A stretch of DNA of 64,000 bases from Leadbetterella sp035299025 (lineage in GTDB: Bacteria; Bacteroidota; Bacteroidia; Cytophagales; Spirosomataceae). The stretch lies in assembly GCA_035299025.1 (NCBI GenBank), contig DATGXK010000007.1, positions 1,116,001 to 1,180,000 of the forward strand, written 5' to 3'. Below, piece by piece: positions 31,800 to 41,081 of the stretch. Both the position numbers and the translations under genes were made by a program. Each line of letters opens with the position of its first letter. Within the stretch, counting starts at the first letter, position 1. The notes below the pieces were generated by a model. The model was not told the origin of the DNA. It saw only the letters and a list, made by a program, of their open reading frames with translations, and did not search any database.

Positions 31800-33887
31800 T
31801 TAATACCCTCCAAAATACTTTCGCAGAGCCCATTCTACTGTTGCAAGAGCGATGATCAGAAGTAAGACCCATTTCAGATTAATGAAGTCTTTCAATTCTT
31901 CATTGCTTACCACTTTATTCACTAGACCTTTGGTTTCTAGGCTTTTTCTTAACTCTACAATGTTTTTGTAGTTTACGAAATCGCCGTTATTCTGGTTTGC
32001 CAACGTTTTTAGAATATTATGATCTGCAACTAGATTTTCGGTTTCTAAATCAGACTGAGACACTAAAAATTGTCCTGAAGTAACTTCATTTTTGCCCAAA
32101 ATTGTAGCATTGGCCTCAAAATTATAGAGACCCGCCGGAAAATTGGATAGCTCAAATCTAGAAGACTCATTGGTAATTTTAAAATTATAGGATTTGGTCT
32201 GACCCTTTTCGTCTTTAATTTTCATCGTAACATTTTGATCGTATATACGCTCGAAAATATTATTGTAAGCCTCGGCTTCGAAACCGATTCTTTGGTCTAT
32301 CGAAAAGGTCTCGGAAGTGGGATATACCCTTAATTTACTTTTGTCTTCTTTGATCGACAATAGCTGTAATGTTTTAACTATCAGATCATCAACTTCAGTT
32401 TGGCTCTCACTCAATGCATATTCTTCAAGCCTCCATTGCCAGATACCTTCACCTACAAATACAGCATTATTAACAGCACCACTCAGGTTCATTGCCAAAA
32501 GCGGCCTGCCGGTATTTATATTACCAATCTTTTGAAAAAGTAGGACTTCGGCACCAGGAAATGGCTTATATTCACCAAAAGGAACAGATACTGGCGGGAG
32601 TTTTTCCAGTAAATCGGTTGTATTGGAAGAAATATTAAACCTCTGGAAAGCATTATTGAGTTGGCCTGAAATCTTATCGAGTTTATTCAACTGGGCATTT
32701 ATTCCTATCACATTCTGCATTCCATTGAAAGATGGAATGTTGGTTTTGCTACCCACAACAAAAAAAGTCGGCTTTTTCTTTGACAATAGTGTACTTACAA
32801 TACCAGTAGAGGAGCCATAAACATCTGGCACTTGATGCAAAATCAAGATATCAAAAGGATCTTTACCAATTTGAGCTGGCTCAGTGGATTGTAGAATCTG
32901 TACCTGAAGCTCAAATAGATCGTTTTTTTCGATTATACTCTTAAATGCTTTTATATCGGGATGTGGAGCAAACGCCAGAAAGAGTATTTTTTCTTTACCA
33001 TTTACCACATCTACGACAAATTCTCTGAAATTATTCTTGGTGCTATATTCACCAGCAACAGATTTTATCTCAGCCACATACCTCTGTTTACCAACTTTTT
33101 CTGCCGAAAGCTCAAAGGACAAGGTCTGAAAATCTTCATTTTTTGATATAACTATGGGCTTTTGCCCCAAAACTTTGCCGGAGCCATCTTTAATACTTAC
33201 TACAGAGGCTTTACCTGGCAGTAAAAAAGACGACACGTCCACATTCACAGTGAATTTGTTACCTAAATATGCCAATTTATTGGCGGCAATACCCGAAATC
33301 AGAATATCTTTTTTTACCGTGGTATCTCCGAAACCTACAGTATGAATATTAAAAGGATACTTTTGAAAAGTGGGTGAAGTCCCGTCGTTTATGATACCAT
33401 CCGACACCAAAATTACATCGCTCAAATTTTGACCTTCGTAATTATTCTTTAAATCAGAAAGTACGTTGGAAAGATTTGTCTTACCCAACCCAAATTTTGA
33501 TTCTTTGATGTTTTCTATACTTTCTTCGGAAAGAGAGCGTAGTTCAAGTTCGAAACCCTTCTCAGTTAAGCTTTCCTTAAGAGCCAGAATGCCATCAAAA
33601 ACACCATCTAAGGCTTTTTTACCACCTTGAAGCATTGATTTAGAATTATCTAAAACCAACACTACTTTGGGCTTTATGATATTCTTCGAAATGGTTTTTA
33701 TCAATGGGTTCAACAAAAGATAGGCCACCAAAAAAGTGAATAAACCTCTCAAAGCAGCCAAGCCAATCTTCTGATTTTTTTTAAAACCCTTGGACCTGAA
33801 ATAACTAAAAGCAGCAAACGCCAAACCCAAGGCAACACATAGCAATACGTACCAAAAAGGAGTTTGTGATACTATTTCAGGACTCAT
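31800..33887 (-). CDS. Membrane-anchored von Willebrand factor A-domain protein
   Basis: This is a 695-aa protein with two membrane helices at the N terminus (about residues 11-29 and 43-62) and one at the C terminus (about 668-685). A VWA domain begins at VVLVLDNSKSM near residue 76, with a perfect DxSxS metal-binding (MIDAS) motif. A second region near residues 295-420 (ILFLAFAPHPDIKAF, DILILHQVPDVYG) resembles the glutamine-amidotransferase-like domain seen in this family. Beta-sandwich-like stretches follow. The bulk is probably periplasmic. Related proteins are common in Bacteroidota and have no defined function. No Bat operon or MoxR gene adjoins it. Confidence 0.8.
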   Translation of the reverse strand: MSPEIVSQTPFWYVLLCVALGLAFAAFSYFRSKGFKKNQKIGLAALRGLFTFLVAYLLLNPLIKTISKNIIKPKVVLVLDNSKSMLQGGKKALDGVFDGILALKESLTEKGFELELRSLSEESIENIKESKFGLGKTNLSNVLSDLKNNYEGQNLSDVILVSDGIINDGTSPTFQKYPFNIHTVGFGDTTVKKDILISGIAANKLAYLGNKFTVNVDVSSFLLPGKASVVSIKDGSGKVLGQKPIVISKNEDFQTLSFELSAEKVGKQRYVAEIKSVAGEYSTKNNFREFVVDVVNGKEKILFLAFAPHPDIKAFKSIIEKNDLFELQVQILQSTEPAQIGKDPFDILILHQVPDVYGSSTGIVSTLLSKKKPTFFVVGSKTNIPSFNGMQNVIGINAQLNKLDKISGQLNNAFQRFNISSNTTDLLEKLPPVSVPFGEYKPFPGAEVLLFQKIGNINTGRPLLAMNLSGAVNNAVFVGEGIWQWRLEEYALSESQTEVDDLIVKTLQLLSIKEDKSKLRVYPTSETFSIDQRIGFEAEAYNNIFERIYDQNVTMKIKDEKGQTKSYNFKITNESSRFELSNFPAGLYNFEANATILGKNEVTSGQFLVSQSDLETENLVADHNILKTLANQNNGDFVNYKNIVELRKSLETKGLVNKVVSNEELKDFINLKWVLLLIIALATVEWALRKYFGGY

Positions 33888-33914
33888 TTATATATTTTTT
33901 TCTGGATTTTAAGA

Positions 33915-34658
33915 TTACATTAACATACCGCCATCAACCACCAATACCTGGCCTGTAATATAAGCTGAGGCGTCAGAAGCTAAGAAAAGACATGCATTGG
34001 CAATATCTTGACCCTGTCCGGCTCTTTTGAGCGGAATAGATTTTGTCCACTCTTTCAATTGCTCTTCATTCAATTCTTCGGTCATTTCAGTTTCTATAAA
34101 ACCAGGGGCTATGGCATTGCTTCTGATATTTCTTGAGCCCAATTCTTTCGCCACTGACTTAGTGAAACCCAAAATACCAGCTTTAGAGGCCGAATAGTTA
34201 GCCTGACCAGCATTACCCATTAAACCTACAACTGATGTAATGTTGATTATAGAACCGGCCTTAGCTCTCATCATCGGCTTAGTAGCAGCCTTGGTCAGGT
34301 TAAAAACAGATTTTAGATTGATTCTCAAAACATCGTCCCATTGCTCTTCTGACATCCTCATCAACAAGGTATCTTTCGTGATTCCTGCATTGTTTATCAA
34401 AATATCTAATCCACCAAAATCGGCAACAACATCCGTAATCAACTGCTCAGCAGCGACGTAATCAGAAGCATCTGAGCGATAACCTTTGATTTTTGTGCCA
34501 TATTGTCCAAGTTCAGCTTCTAATGCCTGGCCTTTCTCAACTGACGAAAGATAAGTAAAAGCTACGTTAGCTCCATTTTTTGCAAATTCCTCAGCAATAG
34601 CCCTACCTATACCTCTTGATGCACCAGTAACTAAAACGGTTTTGTTGTCAACTTTCAT
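33915..34658 (-). CDS. fabG: 3-oxoacyl-[acyl-carrier-protein] reductase
   Basis: FabG reduces beta-ketoacyl-ACP with NADPH in fatty-acid elongation. The short-chain dehydrogenase features are complete: VTGASRGIGRAIAEEF for cofactor binding, NNAGITKDTLLMRM, the catalytic Ser in NITSVVG, and NYSASKAG with the Tyr and Lys. The C terminus AYITGQVLVVDGGMLM is standard. I place the start at 34658, giving 247 aa beginning MKVDNKTVLVTG, rather than at the in-frame ATG at 34691, which adds 11 atypical residues. Even so it overlaps the 3' end of rsmI by 11 bases, so the two are probably cotranscribed. Confidence 0.93.
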   Translation of the reverse strand: MKVDNKTVLVTGASRGIGRAIAEEFAKNGANVAFTYLSSVEKGQALEAELGQYGTKIKGYRSDASDYVAAEQLITDVVADFGGLDILINNAGITKDTLLMRMSEEQWDDVLRINLKSVFNLTKAATKPMMRAKAGSIINITSVVGLMGNAGQANYSASKAGILGFTKSVAKELGSRNIRSNAIAPGFIETEMTEELNEEQLKEWTKSIPLKRAGQGQDIANACLFLASDASAYITGQVLVVDGGMLM

Positions 34659-35340
34659 ATTTATTTTTTTTAGAATTATTACCTTCAACAATCATCACAA
34701 TCTCACCTTTGATTGTTCGAGACGCAAAAATAGTAAGAATTTCTGACAAAGTACCTCTGACGGTTTCCTCATGAAGTTTAGAAATTTCACGACTAACAGA
34801 TGCCGTTCGATCCCCGCCAAAATACTCCACCAAATTCTCCAATGTTTTTACCAAACGATGCGGCGATTCGTAAAAAACCATCGTCCGCTTTTCATACTTC
34901 AGCTCGGTAAGCTTGGTCTGACGCCCCTTTTTCACAGGTAAAAAACCTTCAAAAACAAAGCTATCTGTCGGAAATCCCGAAACCACCAAAGCCGGAATGA
35001 GGGCGGTGGCACCAGGAAGGCAAATAACCTCTATGTCATTCTGAACACACGCCCGCACCAGCAGAAAACCAGGGTCTGAAATACCCGGAGTACCTGCATC
35101 CGAAATCAAGGCTATTTTCCTGCCCGCCTTGAGGATATCTATGATTTTCTGTACTGTCTTGTGCTCATTGAAGATATGATAGCTCTGTAAAGGTTTGGAA
35201 ATTTCGTAATGTTTCAGCAAAACACCTGATGTACGGGTGTCTTCTGCCAATATTATATCGGCATTTTTGAGCTCTTCGAGTGCTCTAAGCGTAATATCCT
35301 TCAAATTACCGATGGGTGTTGGCACCAAAACAAGAGACAT
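34648..35340 (-). CDS. rsmI: 16S rRNA (cytidine-1402-2'-O)-methyltransferase
   Basis: RsmI methylates the ribose of C1402 in the decoding centre of 16S rRNA. The 230-aa protein has the tetrapyrrole-methylase-like fold motifs: LVPTPIGNLKDITLRAL at the N terminus, ILAEDTRTSGVLLKHY, the SAM-binding ALISDAGTPGISDPGFLLV, and PGATALIPALVVSGFPTD. Length is a little shorter than the E. coli protein at the C terminus, as is common. It heads a small unit with fabG. Confidence 0.94.
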   Translation of the reverse strand: MSLVLVPTPIGNLKDITLRALEELKNADIILAEDTRTSGVLLKHYEISKPLQSYHIFNEHKTVQKIIDILKAGRKIALISDAGTPGISDPGFLLVRACVQNDIEVICLPGATALIPALVVSGFPTDSFVFEGFLPVKKGRQTKLTELKYEKRTMVFYESPHRLVKTLENLVEYFGGDRTASVSREISKLHEETVRGTLSEILTIFASRTIKGEIVMIVEGNNSKKNKYES

Positions 35341-35450
35341 AATTCCTAAAAAAGCTAGTGTTTATAAAAAAAGGGTAAAAAAACTAAACAAAAATTCTCA
35401 ATTGGCTTAAAATTAGATAATTATGCATATAACCATTAATTTATTATAAC

Positions 35451-35588
35451 ATGATACTCCTATTTTGTACCCTAATTCTTGTCTTATTCGTAGCAATTTA
35501 CTCAAAAGTAAAAGAAAATAAGAAAAATAGCTTCCCAAAAGAATACTTGTTAACGCTTAAGAGCCGCCCGCGTTCTACAAACTATTGA
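35451..35588 (+). CDS. Small membrane ORF, possible remnant of an M90-type protein
   Basis: An ATG-initiated frame of 45 codons encodes one clear membrane helix (residues 2-17, ILLFCTLILVLFVAIY), then a charged stretch and FPKEYLLTLKSRP before stopping. The helix followed by a Phe-Pro-rich start recalls the N terminus of MtfA/M90 zinc peptidases, so this could be a truncated gene. It could also be a genuine small protein or chance. No promoter element or ribosome-binding site is obvious. Low confidence. Confidence 0.3.
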   Translation: MILLFCTLILVLFVAIYSKVKENKKNSFPKEYLLTLKSRPRSTNY

Positions 35589-35790
35589 CTTATAAATAGT
35601 TATGAACATTTAAAACAGTGTACATTGGATTGTGATTAAAAGAAGCAATCAAAAGGCATGTAAAATCGGAATAACAAGCTGAATTTATCCCAAAAGTATC
35701 ACTTTGCTTCGTTCTGAGTTATTTACATTTCTTGCACATTTCAACATTCTGATAATCAACATTTTACAAAAAAGAACATTTACAGTGCAT

Positions 35791-35820
35791 AAAAAAACCC
35801 GGTGTTTCCACTGGGTTTTT
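35791..35820 (-). terminator. Terminator of tRNA-Ser
   Basis: On the minus strand AAAAACCCAGTG pairs with CACCGGGTTTTT around a GAAA loop, with one A-C mismatch, and ends in a T run. It starts 1 base beyond the tRNA 3' region. Confidence 0.88.
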
Positions 35821-35821
35821 G

Positions 35822-35906
35822 CAGAGAGAGAGGGATTCGAACCCCCGGACCTTTGACAGTCAACGGTTTTCAAGACCGCCGCATTCGACCACTCTGCCAT
35901 CTCTCT
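35822..35906 (-). tRNA. tRNA-Ser(TGA)
   Basis: On the minus strand the acceptor arm AGAGAGA pairs with TCTCTCT. The D arm reads TGGCAGAGTGGTCGAATGC. The anticodon arm GCGGT-CTTGAAA-ACCGT exposes TGA. A long class II variable arm (TGACTGTCAAAGGTC region) is followed by the T arm with TTCGAAT. The discriminator base is G, as expected for serine. The 3' CCA is not encoded (CAA follows), so it must be added after transcription. Length is 85 bases. Confidence 0.95.
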
Positions 35907-35933
35907 AATTGTTGGTCGTTCTTAAATCGGATG

Positions 35934-35964
35934 CAAAGATAGAGCTTTTTTCTGTGTTGTCAAA
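35934..35964 (-). promoter_or_regulatory. Consensus promoter of tRNA-Ser
   Basis: On the minus strand TTTG (35964-35961), a 19-base spacer and TATCTTTG (35941-35934) followed by C give the textbook Bacteroidota -33/-7 promoter. It lies 28 bases upstream of the tRNA 5' end. This is the best promoter match in the window. Confidence 0.8.
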
Positions 35965-36162
35965 TGCTAAATTATTTTTTTTTGTAGTTTTGAAAAAGAA
36001 AATATGGAAGTGATTAATTCTCAACCGTTTCGCAAGTAATATTTTTTTTAGTTTTTCTTTTAGGGTTTAGAATAAGAAACTCGTCAATACGGAAATATTA
36101 TCTATGGCACGGCTTTTCGAAAAATAAACTCAACAAAAAGTAAATCTGCAAAGAGTAGCAAG

Positions 36163-38964
36163 TCAAGCTCTTTTACAAACATTTGTAAAATCACAAAATT
36201 TACATTGTTCCTTATCCTGGGTTTGAGCAAAATCTGAATTTGAATTAAGCAAATCATCTGTAATAACCTGCAGTAAATTTTCGACTGAAGCTATCAATTC
36301 TTCATGGGCAAATGGAGCCTTATCGAAAAATAAGCTTGAACTCAGATTTCGAAAAGAATAAATTAAAAGTTGAAGATGTGGCATAGAAATATGCTGTCCA
36401 AAAGCTTTCTCCAATTCGACTAAATTGCTGTTTATCAAAAAGTAATAAATAATCAACTGCCTCAGTTTGGACTTGTCAGGATCGAGTAAAGTGTCGTTTA
36501 GGTCGCCCACTTTTAATGACTCCAGGTCTTTCGGAACCACTTTCCCTGTTTTATAATCAACAATATGTAACCCTTCAGAATGCAACTCCACTTTGTCAAT
36601 AACGCCTTTCAATAGCACTTCACAAGTTTCGGTTCTATATAATGTATTTAGCTGTTTTTCAACACCCAAAATCCTGAAATTCCCCGAAAATTCGTCCAAT
36701 CGTTTTTGAAAATACTTTTCTAAAATTTTCTGAACTACCGAAAGCAGAATGAGGTTCATCCCAGACCCAAAATCAAAGGCTTTGTGCCCTTCTTCTATTG
36801 CTTTATCTAGTTCTTTAACAATATTATTCTTTTGTTCTTTAATTTGCTCCAAGCCTATTTGCACCCCAGTTTCTAAATAAGGCTGATCAAGATTTTCCAA
36901 AACCTTGTGGACAATTGTACCGAAGACATCCGCCCCAATCTGAATTTTGAGTTCGTCTTCATTCTTGATTTTTTCCAAATATTTCCAATAGAACCTCAAC
37001 TTACAACTCAAAAAATCGTTTATAGAACTCGCACTGAGCCCTTTATTTCGTAAAAAATCCTTGATAGAAGTGGTACTTCCTTTTTTGACTATGATTTCAT
37101 TCTTGGCACTTCCGATTCCTGATTCGGGGAAAACTAAATTTGGATATGAAACGGAAACATGTGGATTGTAAACGGTCAGCTCCTCCTCTACTTGCCTGAT
37201 AAATCGGCTCTTTTCTTTATTCCCAAGTGCTTCCGAAGCACCATTGAGATAAATAAAATTAACTTTTTGGGCTCTTTGCAGCAACCTGAGAAAATGATAG
37301 GCCATTATGGCATCTTGGTCAGAATATAGAGGCAAACCAAAAATTTTACTCGCATCAAAAGGGAAAAACGAATTACTCTTTTTGGCAGATGGCAGATTTC
37401 CCTCGTTGAGGGTCATGATGGTTACACAATCAAAATCAAGACACCGGGTTTCTAACATGCTCATGATTTGCAGTGGAGTATCCGAGTCTCCTTCGAACGG
37501 GACACGTTGATTTTTAAGCAAATCGTCTATCAAGGCCCTAAAAGATTTAAAATTCAGGTCAATTCCTGATTTCATCTTTTCAGAAACAAGGTTGATCTTA
37601 TTCTTGAGGATATTGGCAAAAATGAATTCTATTTCTGAAAAATTTTGGATTTGAAGTTCAAAAAAAGAATCAACTAAGCCATTGATGGCTTCAATGCAAA
37701 GTTTTACGTTACCTTTCAACAAAAAACTATTCAAGCTTTTCGAAACAACATTATGGTTTTTCAGCCAATTAGAATCAAAGAAAACCCGCTTGCTTTTTAG
37801 CACATTTTCTTGCAATTGCAAAAGCCTATCATTACCTATTTCACTAATTATTAAATACTTAAGAATTGGATTTTGGATTATTTTCAAAAGTCCAGTTTGA
37901 TGTATTTTAATCTCCTCACTGTGTTCATGATTTTGAAAACACTCTATCAGTAACTTCAGGATTTCGGAAAATTTACTATTTGAAATAGGTAAACCAATTG
38001 AAATATTGAATGGTAAATCAAGAGCAGGAATATGAAGCAAAAGAGGTAGAAATTGATTTTCATCCAAAACTACAATCACGTGTTTCTGCGAAGCGTATTC
38101 CCGTGCAAGTTCAGAAACCAGTTTGGTTTGAAGACTATCGTTATTTAACTCAAAAACACGGATTTCTTTTTTCGATTCTTTCAGGTAATTGCCCTGAAAA
38201 CTCCATTTTCCAAATTTACCAGACCTTTTATATGCCCTGAGTTTTTTTCCCGCCTTATTTTGAGAATTCATGTAGAAATCGTCAGTATCCCAAATACAAG
38301 TCGACTTATTGGCTTTCTCTAAGGTTTCAATAATTTTTTCTTCTGCTTTGCTTAGAGCATTCAAGCCGACGAAATAGTATTTTTTCAGTTCGCTATTTAG
38401 CACTAGCTCTGGATTTTCTGCCACTTGGCGGTAGGCCATTCCACGGTAACATTTTTTGGCATGAATAAGCCTCTGTTTCAGTTTTTCATAAACAATGGAT
38501 ATTTTATCAAAAAAACTAAAATAACTTTGTGCTGTTGATGTAAATACATAATCTTCAGACAGTTCCCACCTACTAATGGCGTCGGCCTCGCTCATATATT
38601 TGAACAATAAATGCGGGTTTTCAACCAAAGAAAAATCAATATTCTCGAAATCCTTGAGCAAAGTTGGAACCCACGACATGAATTTCTCAAAACTTTGACC
38701 GGAATCAACTGAAGATAATATTTCGAAAATTTCGAAATAAATATCCACATTGTCGAGTGTAGTCAGACCGCTGGTGGTCAATATAAAATCGTCAATTGAG
38801 GCTATTTTTGGAGCAAAAAACGGCTCCTCAGAGAGGTTGGACAAAGCCTTTTTGAAAAAAAACACCGCTCGCCTACTCGGCAGAATCACCTGAAGATGCT
38901 GAAGATCGTTTTTCTGATGGTTTTCGAAGATGGTCTGAGCCGCGGTTTCTAAGAAAGACTGCAT
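36163..38964 (-). CDS. AddB-like PD-(D/E)XK nuclease family protein
   Basis: This 933-aa protein resembles the AddB/RecB-nuclease lineage used in double-strand-break end processing. The N terminus has QVILPSRRAVFFFKKAL rather than a functional Walker A. The C-terminal nuclease domain is complete: FGTIVHKVLENL with its His, GVIDKVELHSEGLHIVDYKTGKV with the Asp and D-x-K motif, and four cysteines arranged as in AddB iron-sulfur nucleases (one in SCKLRFYWKYLE, three in CKFCDFTNVCKRA at the end). No AddA-type helicase gene lies in the window; it may be encoded elsewhere. A photolyase gene lies 28 bases upstream, so two DNA-repair genes probably share a transcript. Confidence 0.82.
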   Translation of the reverse strand: MQSFLETAAQTIFENHQKNDLQHLQVILPSRRAVFFFKKALSNLSEEPFFAPKIASIDDFILTTSGLTTLDNVDIYFEIFEILSSVDSGQSFEKFMSWVPTLLKDFENIDFSLVENPHLLFKYMSEADAISRWELSEDYVFTSTAQSYFSFFDKISIVYEKLKQRLIHAKKCYRGMAYRQVAENPELVLNSELKKYYFVGLNALSKAEEKIIETLEKANKSTCIWDTDDFYMNSQNKAGKKLRAYKRSGKFGKWSFQGNYLKESKKEIRVFELNNDSLQTKLVSELAREYASQKHVIVVLDENQFLPLLLHIPALDLPFNISIGLPISNSKFSEILKLLIECFQNHEHSEEIKIHQTGLLKIIQNPILKYLIISEIGNDRLLQLQENVLKSKRVFFDSNWLKNHNVVSKSLNSFLLKGNVKLCIEAINGLVDSFFELQIQNFSEIEFIFANILKNKINLVSEKMKSGIDLNFKSFRALIDDLLKNQRVPFEGDSDTPLQIMSMLETRCLDFDCVTIMTLNEGNLPSAKKSNSFFPFDASKIFGLPLYSDQDAIMAYHFLRLLQRAQKVNFIYLNGASEALGNKEKSRFIRQVEEELTVYNPHVSVSYPNLVFPESGIGSAKNEIIVKKGSTTSIKDFLRNKGLSASSINDFLSCKLRFYWKYLEKIKNEDELKIQIGADVFGTIVHKVLENLDQPYLETGVQIGLEQIKEQKNNIVKELDKAIEEGHKAFDFGSGMNLILLSVVQKILEKYFQKRLDEFSGNFRILGVEKQLNTLYRTETCEVLLKGVIDKVELHSEGLHIVDYKTGKVVPKDLESLKVGDLNDTLLDPDKSKLRQLIIYYFLINSNLVELEKAFGQHISMPHLQLLIYSFRNLSSSLFFDKAPFAHEELIASVENLLQVITDDLLNSNSDFAQTQDKEQCKFCDFTNVCKRA

Positions 38965-38992
38965 AAATTAATATTATGCTGCAATATCACTC

Positions 38993-40309
38993 TTATTCTG
39001 CTTCATTCAAAGCGTCTTTATAAACTTTTAAGGCTCGCTCACGAGCTATTTTATGGTCAACAATTGGCCTCGGATAAGTAGGACTTAGATACTCTGGAAC
39101 CCATTTTTTTATGTATTCAAGATTTTTGTCGAATTTAAGCGTTTGTGATTCTGGATTAAAAATTCGAAAGTATGGAGCGGCATCACAGCCGCTGCTCGCG
39201 GCCCATTGCCATCCGCCATTGTTGGCCGCAAAATCAAAATCGTTCAGTTTTTGAGCAAAATATGCTTCACCCCAACGCCAATCTATTAGCAGATGCTTGC
39301 ACAGAAAACTTGCCACAACCATCCTAACCCTATTGTGCATAAAACCCGTAGAGTTAAGCTCACGCATACCGGCATCTACCAACCAATATCCAGTTTTTCC
39401 TTCACACCAGGCTTTGAACTCAACTTCATTATTTCTCCAAGGAATTTTGTCGTAATTCTTCTTGAACGCAGAGCCTTCACTTATTTGTGGAAAATTTGAC
39501 AGAATGTTCATGTAAAAATCTCTCCAAATGAGCTCATTCAACCAAGTTTCGCTTCCAAACATTTGGGCATATTGAACACATTTACGAATACTTATCGTTC
39601 CAAATCTCAGATGAATACTCAATCTGCTGGTACCAGAAATCGCCGGAAAATCTCGTTTTTCTTTATAATTCAAGAGAATATTCTTTGACAAAGTTGGTTT
39701 TTGATACTTTGTAAAGGTGCTTTCAAAACCGATTTCTTGCAAGACAGGAAAAGATAAGTTATTTATTTTTAATAAATTATGAAAATACTTTTCTGTAGGA
39801 TAGGATTTCTTGTAAAAGTCGTTTAGCTTTTGTTTCCATTTTCTCGAATATGGTGTAAAAACGGTGTAAGGATTTTCTGTGGCCGAAAGAACCTCAGTTT
39901 TTTCAAAAATACATTGATCTTTGAAGCTGAAAAATTGTGCTCCGTGAGCCAGACAAAGATCGTTTACAGTTTTATCTCGGTCTATGGCATATTTTTCATA
40001 GTCATGATTACAGAAAACCGCTTTAATGGTCTTTGTCTGAAACAAACTTTTCCAGACTTCCAGAGGATTTCCAACTTCTACCAGAATATCAGAACCCAAG
40101 TCATTTAACTTTAGTTTAATATCGTGAATAGCTTGGTGTATAAAGTCTACTCTACGGTCGTGTTTAATATCCAATTTGTCCAGAATATTGGTATCAAAGA
40201 TAAAAATCGGCAGCACCTTAAATCCTGATTTGAATGCACGATAAAGTCCGGCGTTATCGTCTAATCTCAAATCTCTTCTAAACCAAAATATAGCTATTTC
40301 TTCTTTCAT
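38993..40309 (-). CDS. phrB: Deoxyribodipyrimidine photolyase
   Basis: This is a DNA photolyase or cryptochrome-family flavoprotein, which repairs UV-induced pyrimidine dimers using blue light. The 438-aa protein has the N-terminal antenna domain (FWFRRDLRLDDNAGLYRAF) and a C-terminal FAD domain. Key segments are SIHLRFGTISIR, ELIWRDFYMNIL, and WLVDAGMRELNSTGFMHNRVRM. The latter is followed by WRWGEAYFAQKLNDFDFAANNGGWQWAASSG in pieces, with the conserved Trp and Asn. All are typical of class I CPD photolyases. It is probably cotranscribed with the AddB-like gene downstream. Confidence 0.93.
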   Translation of the reverse strand: MKEEIAIFWFRRDLRLDDNAGLYRAFKSGFKVLPIFIFDTNILDKLDIKHDRRVDFIHQAIHDIKLKLNDLGSDILVEVGNPLEVWKSLFQTKTIKAVFCNHDYEKYAIDRDKTVNDLCLAHGAQFFSFKDQCIFEKTEVLSATENPYTVFTPYSRKWKQKLNDFYKKSYPTEKYFHNLLKINNLSFPVLQEIGFESTFTKYQKPTLSKNILLNYKEKRDFPAISGTSRLSIHLRFGTISIRKCVQYAQMFGSETWLNELIWRDFYMNILSNFPQISEGSAFKKNYDKIPWRNNEVEFKAWCEGKTGYWLVDAGMRELNSTGFMHNRVRMVVASFLCKHLLIDWRWGEAYFAQKLNDFDFAANNGGWQWAASSGCDAAPYFRIFNPESQTLKFDKNLEYIKKWVPEYLSPTYPRPIVDHKIARERALKVYKDALNEAE

Positions 40310-40327
40310 ATATCACATTATTTCAAC

Positions 40328-40359
40328 TAACTTTGAAGTTCTAAACATTGTTTAAACAA
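40328..40359 (+). promoter_or_regulatory. Promoter -7 element and palindrome before the LolA-like/purKE unit
   Basis: TAACTTTG (40328-40335) matches TAnnTTTG, 38 bases before the start codon. Downstream, TTGTTTAAACAA (40348-40359) is a perfect 12-base palindrome lying in the expected 5' leader, a possible operator. Confidence 0.45.
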
Positions 40360-40373
40360 AATCACCTACAATT

Positions 40374-41081
40374 ATGAAAGCGACTATTCTTGCTATTTTT
40401 TGTTTTTGTTTTGTATCCGCCACAGCCCAGGATTTCACTACAGCCGACCAAGTTATAGATAAATACCTGGAAGTCACTAAAATAAAAGCCAACGCCGGAA
40501 ATATTACCGATATGGTTATGAGCTATACTTCTGAATCTCCAAGAGGTGTTGCTGAGACCGAAATCAAATATCAGTTTCCTTTTAAATACAATATGAGCGT
40601 ATTTTCGAATGGTATGGAGCTGATGTCTACTATCTATGATGGTGAAAAACTGGCTCGAAAAAGTAATTTTGGTAACCAAGGAAACCAAGCACCAAAAACG
40701 GGTAATGCCGCCAAAGCCGAAGCATTAAAATCCAACCCATTTTTCGAAATAGACTATAAAAATCAAGGATTTTCGTCAACTTTTTTAGCCAAGGAAGGAG
40801 ACCTTTATGTGATAGAATTCAAAGACCCTGAAGGAAAAACATGGAAAGACTACTACAATGCCAAAACGGGTCTAAAAGATAAGACTTGGGTGAAAATGGA
40901 AAGCCCCAGAGGATCCTTCGAATCTACAGTTATTTACGAAAATTATAAAGCATTCAAAGGCAGCGAAATCCTTTTCGCAGCTGTAAAAAAACAAGCCACC
41001 CAAATGGGTGAAATCGCTAATGAATTGCAATCAATAAAACTAAACAAAGGACTGAAAGCCAAAGATTTCGAAATAAAATGA
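40374..41081 (+). CDS. LolA-like secreted protein
   Basis: The 235-aa protein begins with a Sec signal (residues 1-18, FVSATAQ). The rest is beta-rich with alternating hydrophobic strands (TDMVMSYTSESPRGVAETEIKY, YVIEFKDPEGKTWKDYYNAKTG), a pattern like the LolA/LolB lipoprotein carrier fold and related outer-membrane lipoprotein-sorting proteins of Bacteroidota. Real lipoprotein transport by this protein is inference. The stop overlaps the purK start (ATGA), so the gene is translationally coupled to purine genes for no obvious functional reason. Confidence 0.65.
   Translation: MKATILAIFCFCFVSATAQDFTTADQVIDKYLEVTKIKANAGNITDMVMSYTSESPRGVAETEIKYQFPFKYNMSVFSNGMELMSTIYDGEKLARKSNFGNQGNQAPKTGNAAKAEALKSNPFFEIDYKNQGFSSTFLAKEGDLYVIEFKDPEGKTWKDYYNAKTGLKDKTWVKMESPRGSFESTVIYENYKAFKGSEILFAAVKKQATQMGEIANELQSIKLNKGLKAKDFEIK

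Larger units (their letters stand above)
35341..36162. other. 822-base region with a small ORF and tRNA-Ser
   Basis: From left to right it contains a small membrane ORF (35451-35588), about 200 bases with no recognised feature, the tRNA terminator, tRNA-Ser(TGA) and its promoter. About 195 bases of AT-rich sequence then run up to the AddB-like gene stop codon. Confidence 0.6.

Noticed and set aside
34659..34691. Longer FabG start MLKVIILKKIN
   Set aside because: It lies deeper within rsmI and adds residues not typical of FabG; ATG 34658 gives the expected 247-aa enzyme.
35685..35900. 71-codon minus-strand frame starting MAEWSNAAVLKTVDC
   Set aside because: It is the well-known false translation of a serine tRNA gene and overlaps tRNA-Ser and its terminator.
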